Positions 42,024-49,566 of a DNA stretch of 64,000 nucleotides are shown piece by piece. The DNA is from Actinomycetospora endophytica. GTDB lineage: Bacteria > Actinomycetota > Actinomycetes > Mycobacteriales > Pseudonocardiaceae. The position numbers were made by a program, and so were the translations under genes. Each line of letters opens with the position of its first letter. Positions within the stretch are counted from its first letter, which is position 1. The notes under the pieces are model-generated. The model was not told the origin of the DNA. It saw only the letters and a list, made by a program, of their open reading frames with translations, and made no database searches. Where the stretch lies: the NCBI RefSeq assembly GCF_021026375.1, contig NZ_JAJNDB010000006.1:465867-529866 (forward strand). Direction: 5' to 3'.

Positions 42024-42494
42024 TCAGTGCCGGCGGGCCGACACCAGCTCCTCGAGCACCTCGATGACCTCGTCGGCGTCGGTCACCCGGCGCCGGCCGT
42101 CGTCCTCGGGATCCTCGTCGTCGTCGACGAGCACGCCGACGTCGTCCGCACCCAGCCCGGCGAGCGACTCCGGGTCGACGTCGATGACCAGCGCGACCCC
42201 GCCGATCTCGCGGCGCAGCTCCGGCAGCTCGCCCGGGCCGCACATCCGCAGCCCGCCCTTGGCGCCGGAGAGGAACATCAGCTCGGAGATCTCCTCGGCG
42301 GGGCGCCGGGAGACCACGGCCACCGTCGTCCCGGGGAGCGCGAGGAGCACGTTGAGCGCCTCGGACGACTGCTGGACGGCGCGGTCGTCGCCGTCGGGGG
42401 ACAGCGCGCCGTCGAAGCCGCAGGCGACCAGCAGCGTCGGCGCCTCCCCCAGCGTCGCCATGTCCGCGAGCAGATCCTCGAGATCGGACTCCAC
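42024..42494 (-). CDS. degenerate trehalose-phosphatase-like HAD protein
   Basis: A 156-residue protein whose first half follows the N-terminal part of OtsB-type trehalose-phosphatases: LLVACGFDGALSP aligns with the D-x-D-G-T-L nucleophile loop, and LALPGTTVAVVSRRP with the second motif. The nucleophile Asp is replaced by Cys (C-G-F-D-G-A), and motifs III and IV are absent, so phosphatase activity is unlikely. It may be a regulatory or binding remnant. GTG 42494 follows GGGGAGG; an upstream ATG would add 14 residues of no clear fold. Confidence 0.65.
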   Translation of the reverse strand: MESDLEDLLADMATLGEAPTLLVACGFDGALSPDGDDRAVQQSSEALNVLLALPGTTVAVVSRRPAEEISELMFLSGAKGGLRMCGPGELPELRREIGGVALVIDVDPESLAGLGADDVGVLVDDDEDPEDDGRRRVTDADEVIEVLEELVSARRH

Positions 42495-42610
42495 GCCGCC
42501 TCCCCGCTCCTGATCGACTGCGGCGGACGCTGCCACGGGTGTGCTGCAGTAACCAAGATCCGCAACCGAGATGCAGGGTCTGCCCCGCCGTCGTCGGGTA
42601 CGCGTGGAGC

Positions 42611-43555
42611 ATGACCGCTTCCCCCACGCTCCCCACCGGCCTCTGCCTCGGCGGCAACGTCTTCGGCTGGACCGCCGACGAGTCGACCTCGTTCGCGCTG
42701 CTCGACGCGTTCGTCGACGCCGGCGGACGCATGATCGACACCGCGGACAGCTACATGGCGCGGGCCGAGGGGCTCTCCGGCGGCGAGTCCGAGACGGTGA
42801 TCGGCCGGTGGCTGGCCCGGCGGGGCCGCCGCGACGACGTGGTGATCGCGACGAAGGTCGGGTCGTGGGCGGAGCGCAAGGGCCTCGGCCCCGACAACGT
42901 CCGCGCGGCGTGCGACGACTCGCTGCGCCGGCTGCAGACCGACCACATCGACCTCTACTACGCCCACCGCGACGACCCGGACACCCCGCAGGAGGACTAC
43001 CTCGAGGCGTTCGACGGGCTCGTGCGGGCCGGGAAGGTCCGCGCGGTCGGGGCGTCGAACTTCGAGGCCGACCGGCTGGCCAGCGCCCTGGAGCTCGCCG
43101 ACAAGCACGACCTCACCCGCTTCGCGGCCGTGCAGCCGCACTACAACCTCGTCGAGCGGGAGTACGAGGGCGAGCAGGCCGCGCTCGTCGACCGCGAGGG
43201 CCTGGTCTGCTACCCGTACTTCGGGCTCGCGAAGGGCTTCCTCACGGGGAAGTACCGGCCCGAGGGCGGGGACGTCGACACCGGCGCGGCGACCGGCACG
43301 ATGGCGAACGCCCGCGCCGAGGGCGCCCGCGGCTACCTCGACGAGCGTGGCGTGGCGCTGCTCGGGGTGCTCGACGAGATCGCCGCGGCGCACCGGGTGC
43401 CGGTGGCCGCGGTCGCGCTGGCGTGGTTGGCCGCGCAACCGACGGTGGCGGCCCCGATCGCGAGCGCCCGGACGCTCGACCAGCTCTCCGAGATCCTCCC
43501 GGCCGTGTCGCTGACCCTGTCCGACGACGAGCTGGAGCGGCTCCGCCGCATGTGA
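42611..43555 (+). CDS. aldo/keto reductase
   Basis: A 314-residue NADPH-dependent oxidoreductase with an (alpha/beta)8 barrel. MIDTADSYM near residue 41 holds the catalytic Asp and Tyr, VVIATKVG the Lys, LYYAHRDDPDTP the His, and VRAVGASNFEAD the cofactor strand. It reduces aldehydes or ketones of unknown identity. ATG 42611 gives TGLCLGGNVFGW at the expected first strand; the longer frame from 42539 is unconserved. Its TGA is buried in a perfect hairpin shared with the convergent GS-family gene. Confidence 0.9.
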   Translation: MTASPTLPTGLCLGGNVFGWTADESTSFALLDAFVDAGGRMIDTADSYMARAEGLSGGESETVIGRWLARRGRRDDVVIATKVGSWAERKGLGPDNVRAACDDSLRRLQTDHIDLYYAHRDDPDTPQEDYLEAFDGLVRAGKVRAVGASNFEADRLASALELADKHDLTRFAAVQPHYNLVEREYEGEQAALVDREGLVCYPYFGLAKGFLTGKYRPEGGDVDTGAATGTMANARAEGARGYLDERGVALLGVLDEIAAAHRVPVAAVALAWLAAQPTVAAPIASARTLDQLSEILPAVSLTLSDDELERLRRM

Positions 43556-43593
43556 GTGGATGTGGTCGTCGGAGCGTCCACATCCACTCACAT
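43550..43593. terminator. bidirectional terminator hairpin containing a stop codon
   Basis: ATGTGAGTGGATGTGG (43550-43565) and CCACATCCACTCACAT (43578-43593) are perfect 16-base complements with a 12-base loop. The aldo/keto reductase stop lies inside the left arm, and the GS-family stop begins at the end of the right arm. Confidence 0.8.
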
Positions 43594-44975
43594 CAGTACT
43601 TCCACCGCCAGGCGGCGAGGACCTCCTCGGTCTCCTTCTCCTGGGCCCAGGCGGCGTCGGCCCGCCGCACGGCCAGGAACGCGCCGAGGAGCTCCTCGCC
43701 GAGCACACCCGCGATCCGGGGGTTGGCGGCGAGCGCCTCCTCCTGCTCGGCCTGGGTCGTCGGGAGCTTCGCGATCCCCGCCGCCGCGCGCTCCTTCTTC
43801 TTCCAGGTGCCCGGGTCCTCGCCGACCGGGGCGGGCGGCGCGAGGTTCTCCTCGACGCCCGCGGCGCCCGCGGACAGCAGCGCCGCGAGGGCGAGGTAGG
43901 GGTTGGCGGAGGCGTCGGAGACCTTGAGCTCGACGTTCGCATGGTCCTCACCGAGCAGCGCCGACCCGGGGACGAAGCGCAGCGGGGCCTCCCGGTTCTC
44001 GACGCCCCAGAACCCGAACGCGCCCGCGAAGAACCCGGGGCGCAGCCGCGCGAGCGACCCCACCGAGGGAGCCGTCACCGCGGCGAGCGCGGGCAGGTCG
44101 CGCAGCAGCCCGGCGATGTAGGCGGCGCCCGCCGTCCCGCGCGGGCCCTCCGGACCGCCGGCGAGCAGGTTCTCACCGTCGCGCCACAGCGAGGTGTGGA
44201 TGTGCCACCCGTTGCCCGCGCCCGCGAGCGTCGGCAGCGGCGCGAACGACACGCGCAGGCCGTGCGCCTCGGCGGCGGCGAGCACCGTCTGCCGGGCGAG
44301 CAGCTGCTGGTCGGCGGCCGTGAGCGGATCCGTGGCGGCGATCGAGAGCTCGACCTGCGCCGGGCCGTACTCGGCGTGGATCTGCCCGAGGCGCAGGCCG
44401 TTGGCCTCGGCGTCGCGCATCACCGAGGCGACGAAGTCGTGGATCGGGAGCAGCGCGTGCGGGCTGTACGCCGGCCCGGGGTGGGCCGGGACCAGCGCGT
44501 CCTCGTCGTCGTCCTGCGGCGGCTCGAAGACCCCGAACTCCATCTCGTACCCGACCAGCGCCGAGTAGCCGTCCTCGGCGAGCCGGGCGACGGTCCGCTC
44601 GAGCACCGAACGCTGGTCGAACGCCCAGGGCCCGCCGTCGGCGGTGACCTGCCGCCCGGGCGCCCACGCGAAGGCGGGCTGCCCGGCGAGCCGGGTCACG
44701 CGGTCGAGCTGCGGGACGAGCCGGACGTCGCCGGAGGGCGTCTGCAGACCGGGCGCGGCGAAGGTGATCGCGTCGTTGGTGTCGAAGACCGCGAACAGCG
44801 TCGTCACGCCGACCCCGGCGACGGCGACCTCCGGCAGCGAGGCGACCGGCACGGTGCGCGAGCGCGGGATGCCGTTGTTGTCCGCCCAGGCGATCGTCAC
44901 GCCGGCCACGCCGTCGGCCGCCAGCGCGGCGGCCAGTTCCCGACCCCGCTCGCGGGCCTCGTCCACAGCGGTCAC
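43593..44975 (-). CDS. glutamine-synthetase-family enzyme (GlnA3/PuuA-like gamma-glutamyl ligase)
   Basis: A 460-residue GS-fold enzyme. The N-terminal beta-grasp has ADNNGIPRSRTVPV, and the catalytic domain shows GYEMEFGVFE, IHAEYGPAQVELS, NGWHIHTSLW and, later, NPYLALAALLSAG. The active-site pattern is GS-like, but the short N-terminus and divergent loops fit gamma-glutamyl-polyamine or -amine ligases rather than the main GlnA. FluG-like amidohydrolases partner such enzymes elsewhere; one lies at 8803-10005. GTG 44975 follows AGGTGGGGG; a GTG at 45005 has no ribosome site. Confidence 0.85.
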   Translation of the reverse strand: MTAVDEARERGRELAAALAADGVAGVTIAWADNNGIPRSRTVPVASLPEVAVAGVGVTTLFAVFDTNDAITFAAPGLQTPSGDVRLVPQLDRVTRLAGQPAFAWAPGRQVTADGGPWAFDQRSVLERTVARLAEDGYSALVGYEMEFGVFEPPQDDDEDALVPAHPGPAYSPHALLPIHDFVASVMRDAEANGLRLGQIHAEYGPAQVELSIAATDPLTAADQQLLARQTVLAAAEAHGLRVSFAPLPTLAGAGNGWHIHTSLWRDGENLLAGGPEGPRGTAGAAYIAGLLRDLPALAAVTAPSVGSLARLRPGFFAGAFGFWGVENREAPLRFVPGSALLGEDHANVELKVSDASANPYLALAALLSAGAAGVEENLAPPAPVGEDPGTWKKKERAAAGIAKLPTTQAEQEEALAANPRIAGVLGEELLGAFLAVRRADAAWAQEKETEEVLAAWRWKY

Positions 44976-45050
44976 GGTCCCCCACCTCTCGTCGGCATGC
45001 GCCACGTCACGGAAATCGCGGTCAGGCTAGTCAGCGCACCCGGTGATTCC

Positions 45051-45101
45051 GAGCGATGGGCACCTTCGGTCGATCTGGTCGGCCGAAGGGGCCGCTCGCT
45101 C
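45051..45101. repeat. palindromic repeat, copy C
   Basis: GAGCGATGGGCACCTTCGGT at the left and GGGGCCGCTCGCTC at the right form a dyad around CGATCTGGTC. The arms resemble those of copies A and B (GAGCGAAGGGCCCCTCCGGTC). Upstream of the GS-family gene. Confidence 0.6.
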
Positions 45102-45124
45102 AGCCCATGGGTTCCGGGCGGGCA

Positions 45125-45180
45125 TGAGCGAAGGGCGCCACCGGCCCATCTAGTGGACCGGAGGGGCCCTTCGCTCAGAA
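45125..45180. repeat. palindromic repeat, copy A
   Basis: TGAGCGAAGGG (45125-45135) and CCCTTCGCTCA (45167-45177) are perfect complements, and the pairing continues inward to 24 bases per arm with three mismatches around TCTAG. The 25 bases 45156-45180 recur exactly, inverted, at 50227-50251. The right half encodes the end and stop codon of the EamA gene. Confidence 0.8.
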
Positions 45181-46061
45181 TCGGGCGGCTCCGTCGACTC
45201 CCGCCGCAGCGCCACCCCGCCGACGACGGCGGCGATCCCCACCGCCTCGAGCGGTGCCGGGACCTGGGCGAGCCCGATCAGCCCGACCAGGGTCGCCGTC
45301 AGCGGCAGCAGCGCCAGCAGCAGCGCGAAGCGGGCGCGCCCGACCCGGCGCAGCACGACCTGGTCGAGCACGTACGGCACCACCGACGAGAGCACCCCGA
45401 GCGCGAGGGCCGACCCGAGCAGCAGCGGTGACGCTGCGATCGGGCCCACCGTGAGCGCCAGCGGCGAGAGCAGCACCGTCGCCACCACGAACCCGACGGC
45501 GAGCCCGTCGATCCCCTCGCCCGCGGTCCCTGCCGCCCGCGAGACCCGCGTCCCGAGCACGATGTAGCCGGCCCATGCCAGCGCGGCCGCGAGCGCGAAC
45601 ACGACGCCGAGCAGCGAGCCCTCCAGCCGGACGTCGGCGATCAGGCCGACCCCGACGACGACGAGTCCCAGGGCCATCCAGTCGCGTCGCCCGCGGGAAC
45701 CCAGCGCCGCGACGAGAACGGGCCCGGCGAACTCGATCGCCACCGCGGTGCCGAGCGGCAAACGGGCGATCGCCTCGTAGAACACGATGTTCATCCCGGC
45801 GGTCACGAGGCCGAACGCGCCCGCCAGAACCACCCGCCGTCCGGTCCAACGCCGATGCGGCCGTCCGGCCCTGGCCGCTGCGAGCCGCCAGACCGCGAGC
45901 ACGACCGCCGCGCCTGCGAGCCGTAACCACGCGATCCCGGCCGGTGACGCCTTGTCGAACAGGCCCACGGCGAGCGCGGCGCCCGCGTACATCGAGACGC
46001 CGCCGATCACGAACAGTAGGGGCGCGGGCGTACCGCTCGTCGCGGAAGATCGACTCACCAT
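45150..46061 (-). CDS. EamA/DMT-family transporter
   Basis: A 303-residue inner-membrane protein with ten hydrophobic helices in two EamA repeats: GVSMYAGAALAVGLFDKASP ... FYEAIARLPLGTAVAIEFAGP in the first, and LGSALALGVLSSVVPYVLDQ ... AQVPAPLEAVGIAAVVGGVA in the second. It resembles RhtA-type threonine/homoserine exporters. ATG 46061 follows GAGGAA. The last nine codons and the TAG stop lie within palindromic repeat A, so the native C-terminus was probably replaced when the repeat arrived. Confidence 0.88.
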   Translation of the reverse strand: MVSRSSATSGTPAPLLFVIGGVSMYAGAALAVGLFDKASPAGIAWLRLAGAAVVLAVWRLAAARAGRPHRRWTGRRVVLAGAFGLVTAGMNIVFYEAIARLPLGTAVAIEFAGPVLVAALGSRGRRDWMALGLVVVGVGLIADVRLEGSLLGVVFALAAALAWAGYIVLGTRVSRAAGTAGEGIDGLAVGFVVATVLLSPLALTVGPIAASPLLLGSALALGVLSSVVPYVLDQVVLRRVGRARFALLLALLPLTATLVGLIGLAQVPAPLEAVGIAAVVGGVALRRESTEPPDSERRAPPVH

Positions 46062-46252
46062 CGTGTGGTTCCTCGCGGTACCCGATAACAACGGTCGCTG
46101 AACGGCGATGAGCGGTATGTGACCGACGACGAAGCGGCGCGTGAACACGAGCGGTCGTCGCCCCGGTCTGACACAGTGGAGGGGCGACGGTCACTCGGCC
46201 GAAGCCTGCGGGACCGGTTCCCCCACCGGTTCCCGAACGGAGGGAGATGACG

Positions 46253-46441
46253 ATGCCCGGAACCCTGACCCGGCCAGAACTCACCGCCTCGGACCGGTGC
46301 GACCGTTGCGGTGCAGCGGCCCAGGTTCGCGCGATCCTGCCCTCCGGCGGAGAGCTGCTCTTCTGCGGGCATCACGCCCGAGCCCACGAAGCGAAGTTCA
46401 AGGAGCTCTCCATCGACGTGCAGGCCGGAGAGGCTGTGTGA
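46253..46441 (+). CDS. DUF7455 small zinc-finger-like protein
   Basis: A 62-residue protein: LTRPELTASDRCDRCGAAAQ gives a C-x2-C pair, and LLFCGHHARAHE supplies Cys and His ligands. It is a small actinobacterial family of unknown function. ATG 46253 has the better spacing from GGAGGGAG; ATG 46247 is also in frame. It is convergent with the helicase gene. Confidence 0.8.
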   Translation: MPGTLTRPELTASDRCDRCGAAAQVRAILPSGGELLFCGHHARAHEAKFKELSIDVQAGEAV

Positions 46442-46826
46442 CGCGACGCTGACCAGCGGCGACGACCTCGCTGCTCGCAGTACCGACACGACGGCGGGCG
46501 GGGACCACCACGGTCCCCGCCCGCCGTCGTCGTGTGTGGGGCCCGCCTCCCGACCGGGCCGCAGATCCCCGAGGACCCGGTCCCCGACCGACCGCGACAC
46601 GCCCGGAGATCCACGGAATTCCGCTCCGGACACCGCGCACGCCGGACATCCCGGGCCGCTCCGGCGCCGTGATCGCCGCTCCGCGCCGACCTCCCGGACG
46701 GCGACGGTGTGTGACGACCGAGTGTCCGCGATGACGACCACGTATCGCAGTGTGATCGATACCTGCTGTGCCCGGCATGATCGGGTGTGATGTCGCGCAC
46801 ACGACCACGATGCGTCGGGAGCGCCC
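46442..46826. other. intergenic region between DUF7455 and helicase genes
   Basis: 385 bases between convergent stops. It holds the strong hairpin at 46488-46530 and a GTATCG/CGATAC dyad at 46742-46762. A minus-strand frame across it is Arg/Pro-rich without family features; nothing else is seen. Confidence 0.5.
46488..46530. terminator. bidirectional terminator hairpin
   Basis: ACGGCGGGCGGGGACC (46491-46506), loop ACCAC, GGTCCCCGCCCGCCGT (46512-46527): 16 perfect pairs, extendable by three. Confidence 0.8.
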
Positions 46827-48590
46827 TCAGCGCCACGACCGCAGGGTCGCGATGCGGTCCTCGATCTGCTCGGCCGTCGCGACCGGGGTCGCCGGCCCGC
46901 CGCAGGCCTTCCGGAGATCCCCGTGGATCGCGCCGTGCGGGGCTCCGGTGCGGTGGTGGTGGGCCGCGACGAGGGTGTTCAACTCGCGGCGCAACTCCTT
47001 GAGCTTTTCGGCCGCACCAGCCTTGGGCCGCGTGGGCGGCGGCGCCGGCGTCGGATCGGCCGCCTCCTGCTTCGCCTGTTCGTCGAGCTGTTCGCTCTGC
47101 CGCTTCCGGAGCAACGCGCGCACCTGGTCCGGGTCGAGCAGGCCCGGAAGGCCCAGGTAGTCCTGCTCCTCCTCGGTGCCGGCGCCGGCCGCGGTGCCGA
47201 ACGAGGCACCGTCGTAGATGAGCTGGTCGAGCTCCGCTTCCGCGGACAGCGCCTCGAAGCTCTTCTCCTGCTCGCCCGGCTCGTCCTCGGTCTGGTTCGC
47301 GCGCTCGATCAGCTCGTCGTCGAGCCCCTCCTTCGGCCGGTGCGGCTCGCCGAGCACGTGGTCGCGCTGCAGCTCGAGCTCGCTCGCGAGGCCGAGCAGC
47401 GTCGGGACCGACGGCAGGAACACCGACGCCGTCTCCCCCGCCCGCCGGGACCGGACGAAGCGCCCCACGGCCTGGGCGAAGAACAGCGGCGTCGAGGCGC
47501 TCGTCGCGTAGACCCCGACGGCGAGGCGCGGCACGTCGACGCCCTCGCTGACCATCCGGACCGCGACCAGCCACCGGTCGTTCGATTCCCCGAAGGCCGC
47601 GATCCGCGAGGAGGCCTTCGGGTCGTCGGAGAGCACGACGACGGGGTCCTCGCCCGCCACCCGCGCGAGGATCTTCGCGTAGGCCTTCGCCGTCGTGTGG
47701 TCGGTCGCGATGACCAGGCCGCCGGCGTCGGGCATGCCTCCCGAGCGCAGCTGGGTCAGCCGGGTGTCGGCGGCCTGCAGGACGGCGGGCATCCAGTCGC
47801 CCTTGGGATCGAGCGCGGTCTTCCATGCCCGGGCCGTGTGCTCGGCGGTCAGCGGCTCGCCCAGCCGGGCCGTCATCTCGTCGCCGGCACTGGTCCGCCA
47901 GCTCGCCTGCCCGGAGTACGCCAGGAAGACCACGGGCCGCACGACACCGTCGGCGAGCGCGTCGGCGTAGCCGTAGGAGTGGTCGGCCTTCGAGCGCAGC
48001 GCGCCGGCGGAGTCGGGCTCGTAGGTGATGAAGGGGATCGGGCTGTCGTCCGAGCGGAACGGCGTCCCGGTGAGCGCGAGCCGCCGCGTCGCCCCGGCGA
48101 ACGCCTCCCGGGTGGCCTCGCCCCAGCTCTTGGCGTCCCCGGCGTGGTGGATCTCGTCGAAGATCACCAGCGTGCGACGGCCCTCGGTGCGGTTCATGTG
48201 GAGTACCGGGTGGGCCGCCACCTGGGCGTAGGTCACCGCGACGCCCTGGAAGTCGGCCGACATCCTCCCGACCGAGTTCGAGTATTCGGGGTCGATCGCG
48301 ATCCCCGCCCGCGTGGCCGCCTCGGCCCACTGGTGCTTGAGGTGCTCGGTCGGGCAGACGATCGTGACGGTGTCGACGGTCCGGTCCCCGAGCAGCTCGG
48401 AGGCCACCTTGAGCGCGAACGTGGTCTTGCCGGCGCCCGGCGTCGCGACCGCGAGGAAGTCCTTCGGCCGCTCGGCCAGGTAGCGGGTGAGCGCGCGGCG
48501 CTGCCACTGCCGCAGGGGCGGAGCCGAGGGTGGGGCTCCGCCCGCCCCCGTCGAGGGGCCGGGGTTCCTGCGGGGCGCGCGCGTGGTCAT
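46827..48590 (-). CDS. DEAD/DEAH-box helicase (SF2)
   Basis: A 587-residue superfamily-2 helicase. LAVATPGAGKTTFALKVA (motif I) is near residue 50, VIFDEIHHAG (II, DEIH) near residue 145, LALTGTPFRSD (III) near residue 175, and VRMVSEGVDVPRLAVGV (V) and QAVGRFVRSRR (VI) follow; the C-terminal 150 residues are charged and helical. Dimensions fit the actinobacterial group related to XPB/RadD-like helicases. DNA or RNA repair is likely; the exact role is unknown. ATG 48590 is used. Confidence 0.9.
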   Translation of the reverse strand: MTTRAPRRNPGPSTGAGGAPPSAPPLRQWQRRALTRYLAERPKDFLAVATPGAGKTTFALKVASELLGDRTVDTVTIVCPTEHLKHQWAEAATRAGIAIDPEYSNSVGRMSADFQGVAVTYAQVAAHPVLHMNRTEGRRTLVIFDEIHHAGDAKSWGEATREAFAGATRRLALTGTPFRSDDSPIPFITYEPDSAGALRSKADHSYGYADALADGVVRPVVFLAYSGQASWRTSAGDEMTARLGEPLTAEHTARAWKTALDPKGDWMPAVLQAADTRLTQLRSGGMPDAGGLVIATDHTTAKAYAKILARVAGEDPVVVLSDDPKASSRIAAFGESNDRWLVAVRMVSEGVDVPRLAVGVYATSASTPLFFAQAVGRFVRSRRAGETASVFLPSVPTLLGLASELELQRDHVLGEPHRPKEGLDDELIERANQTEDEPGEQEKSFEALSAEAELDQLIYDGASFGTAAGAGTEEEQDYLGLPGLLDPDQVRALLRKRQSEQLDEQAKQEAADPTPAPPPTRPKAGAAEKLKELRRELNTLVAAHHHRTGAPHGAIHGDLRKACGGPATPVATAEQIEDRIATLRSWR

Positions 48591-48705
48591 GACCCTCCGG
48601 GGCGGGACGTGGCCAGGGACATCCGGCGGTGGGCGCCGGTCATCGGCCGGACCGCCACGACGGTCCGGCCTGCGGTGGGTGGGGAGGACGGGTGGGGGTC
48701 AGCCC

Positions 48706-48960
48706 TCACTCGTCGTCGTCGCCACCGCCGCTGGGCATCTTCTCGAAGATCTCTTTGCACGCCGGGCAGACCGGCGACCCGGGCTTCGGCGACCGGGTGA
48801 CCGGGAAGGTCTCCCCGCACAGCGCGACGACCATCGAGCCCATGACGGCGCTCTCGGCCACCTTGTCCTTGCGGACGTAGTGGAAGACCTTCGGGTCGTC
48901 GTCGTTCGTGCGGTCCGTGCCCTCGGGGCGGACGTCGGGGAGCACCGCGGTCTGGCTCAT
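48706..48960 (-). CDS. DUF3039 protein
   Basis: An 84-residue protein with the family pattern VFHYVRKDKVAESAVMGSMV, VALCGETFPVTR and SPVCPACKEIFEKM. The Cys residues suggest a small zinc-binding fold. The function is unknown. It lies upstream of the helicase on the same strand. ATG 48960 starts the conserved reading; ATG 48978 is an in-frame alternative. Confidence 0.85.
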   Translation of the reverse strand: MSQTAVLPDVRPEGTDRTNDDDPKVFHYVRKDKVAESAVMGSMVVALCGETFPVTRSPKPGSPVCPACKEIFEKMPSGGGDDDE

Positions 48961-49026
48961 GGCTCCATGATGCCCCACGGCACCCGGGTTCGGTGCGACC
49001 GCTCCGCGGCCTGCCCGAGAAACCCG

Positions 49027-49470
49027 TCAGCCGTCCGTGCCGGTGCGCGGCGGGGCCTGCTCGGGGTGCGGCGGCTCGTGGTCCGGCGCATCCTGCCGGT
49101 CCTGCCGCGGCCCGTCGGTGCGGTGGGAGCGGGCGTCGAGGGACTCGGCGGCCTCGATGATCTGAGCCTCACTCACCTCGGGCAGCGCCTTGCGGTTCGG
49201 CCGGTAGTGGTTGACCTTGCCCGCCTTCTTCGGCAGCCGGTCGTTGGCGATGAGCACCGCCACCCACGGCAACGGCACCGAGAGCACGATGAACAGCACC
49301 GCCACCAGCGGCATGTTGAACGCGATCCCGAACAGCCCGGCCAGCAGCAGGCACGGGATGCGGCACAGCATGATGATCGAGTACCGGCGCTTGCGGGCGC
49401 TGAACTCGTCGTCGAACGAGACCTGGGCCTCGGTGATGAGCACCGGGTCGTCGTCGTGACGCCGTGTCAC
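49027..49470 (-). CDS. DUF3099 membrane protein
   Basis: A 147-residue protein: LITEAQVSFDDEFSARKRRY at the N-terminus, then two hydrophobic helices (MLCRIPCLLLAGLFGIAFN and PLVAVLFIVLSVPLPWVAVL), then a charged tail. This matches DUF3099, function unknown. GTG 49470 follows GGAGGTGATG; the longer frame to 49500 is less likely. Confidence 0.85.
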   Translation of the reverse strand: MTRRHDDDPVLITEAQVSFDDEFSARKRRYSIIMLCRIPCLLLAGLFGIAFNMPLVAVLFIVLSVPLPWVAVLIANDRLPKKAGKVNHYRPNRKALPEVSEAQIIEAAESLDARSHRTDGPRQDRQDAPDHEPPHPEQAPPRTGTDG

Positions 49471-49566
49471 GGCATCACCTCCCCCTACCTCGTTCCACAC
49501 CTCACTGTCCCACCACGGGTCCCCGTCGGCACCCCGACCTCACGCACCGGTTCGCGGAGGGATTCC

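Noticed and set aside
46398..46808. Minus-strand frame between DUF7455 and the helicase
   Set aside because: Crosses a 16-pair terminator hairpin and is Arg/Pro-rich; no homology pattern.
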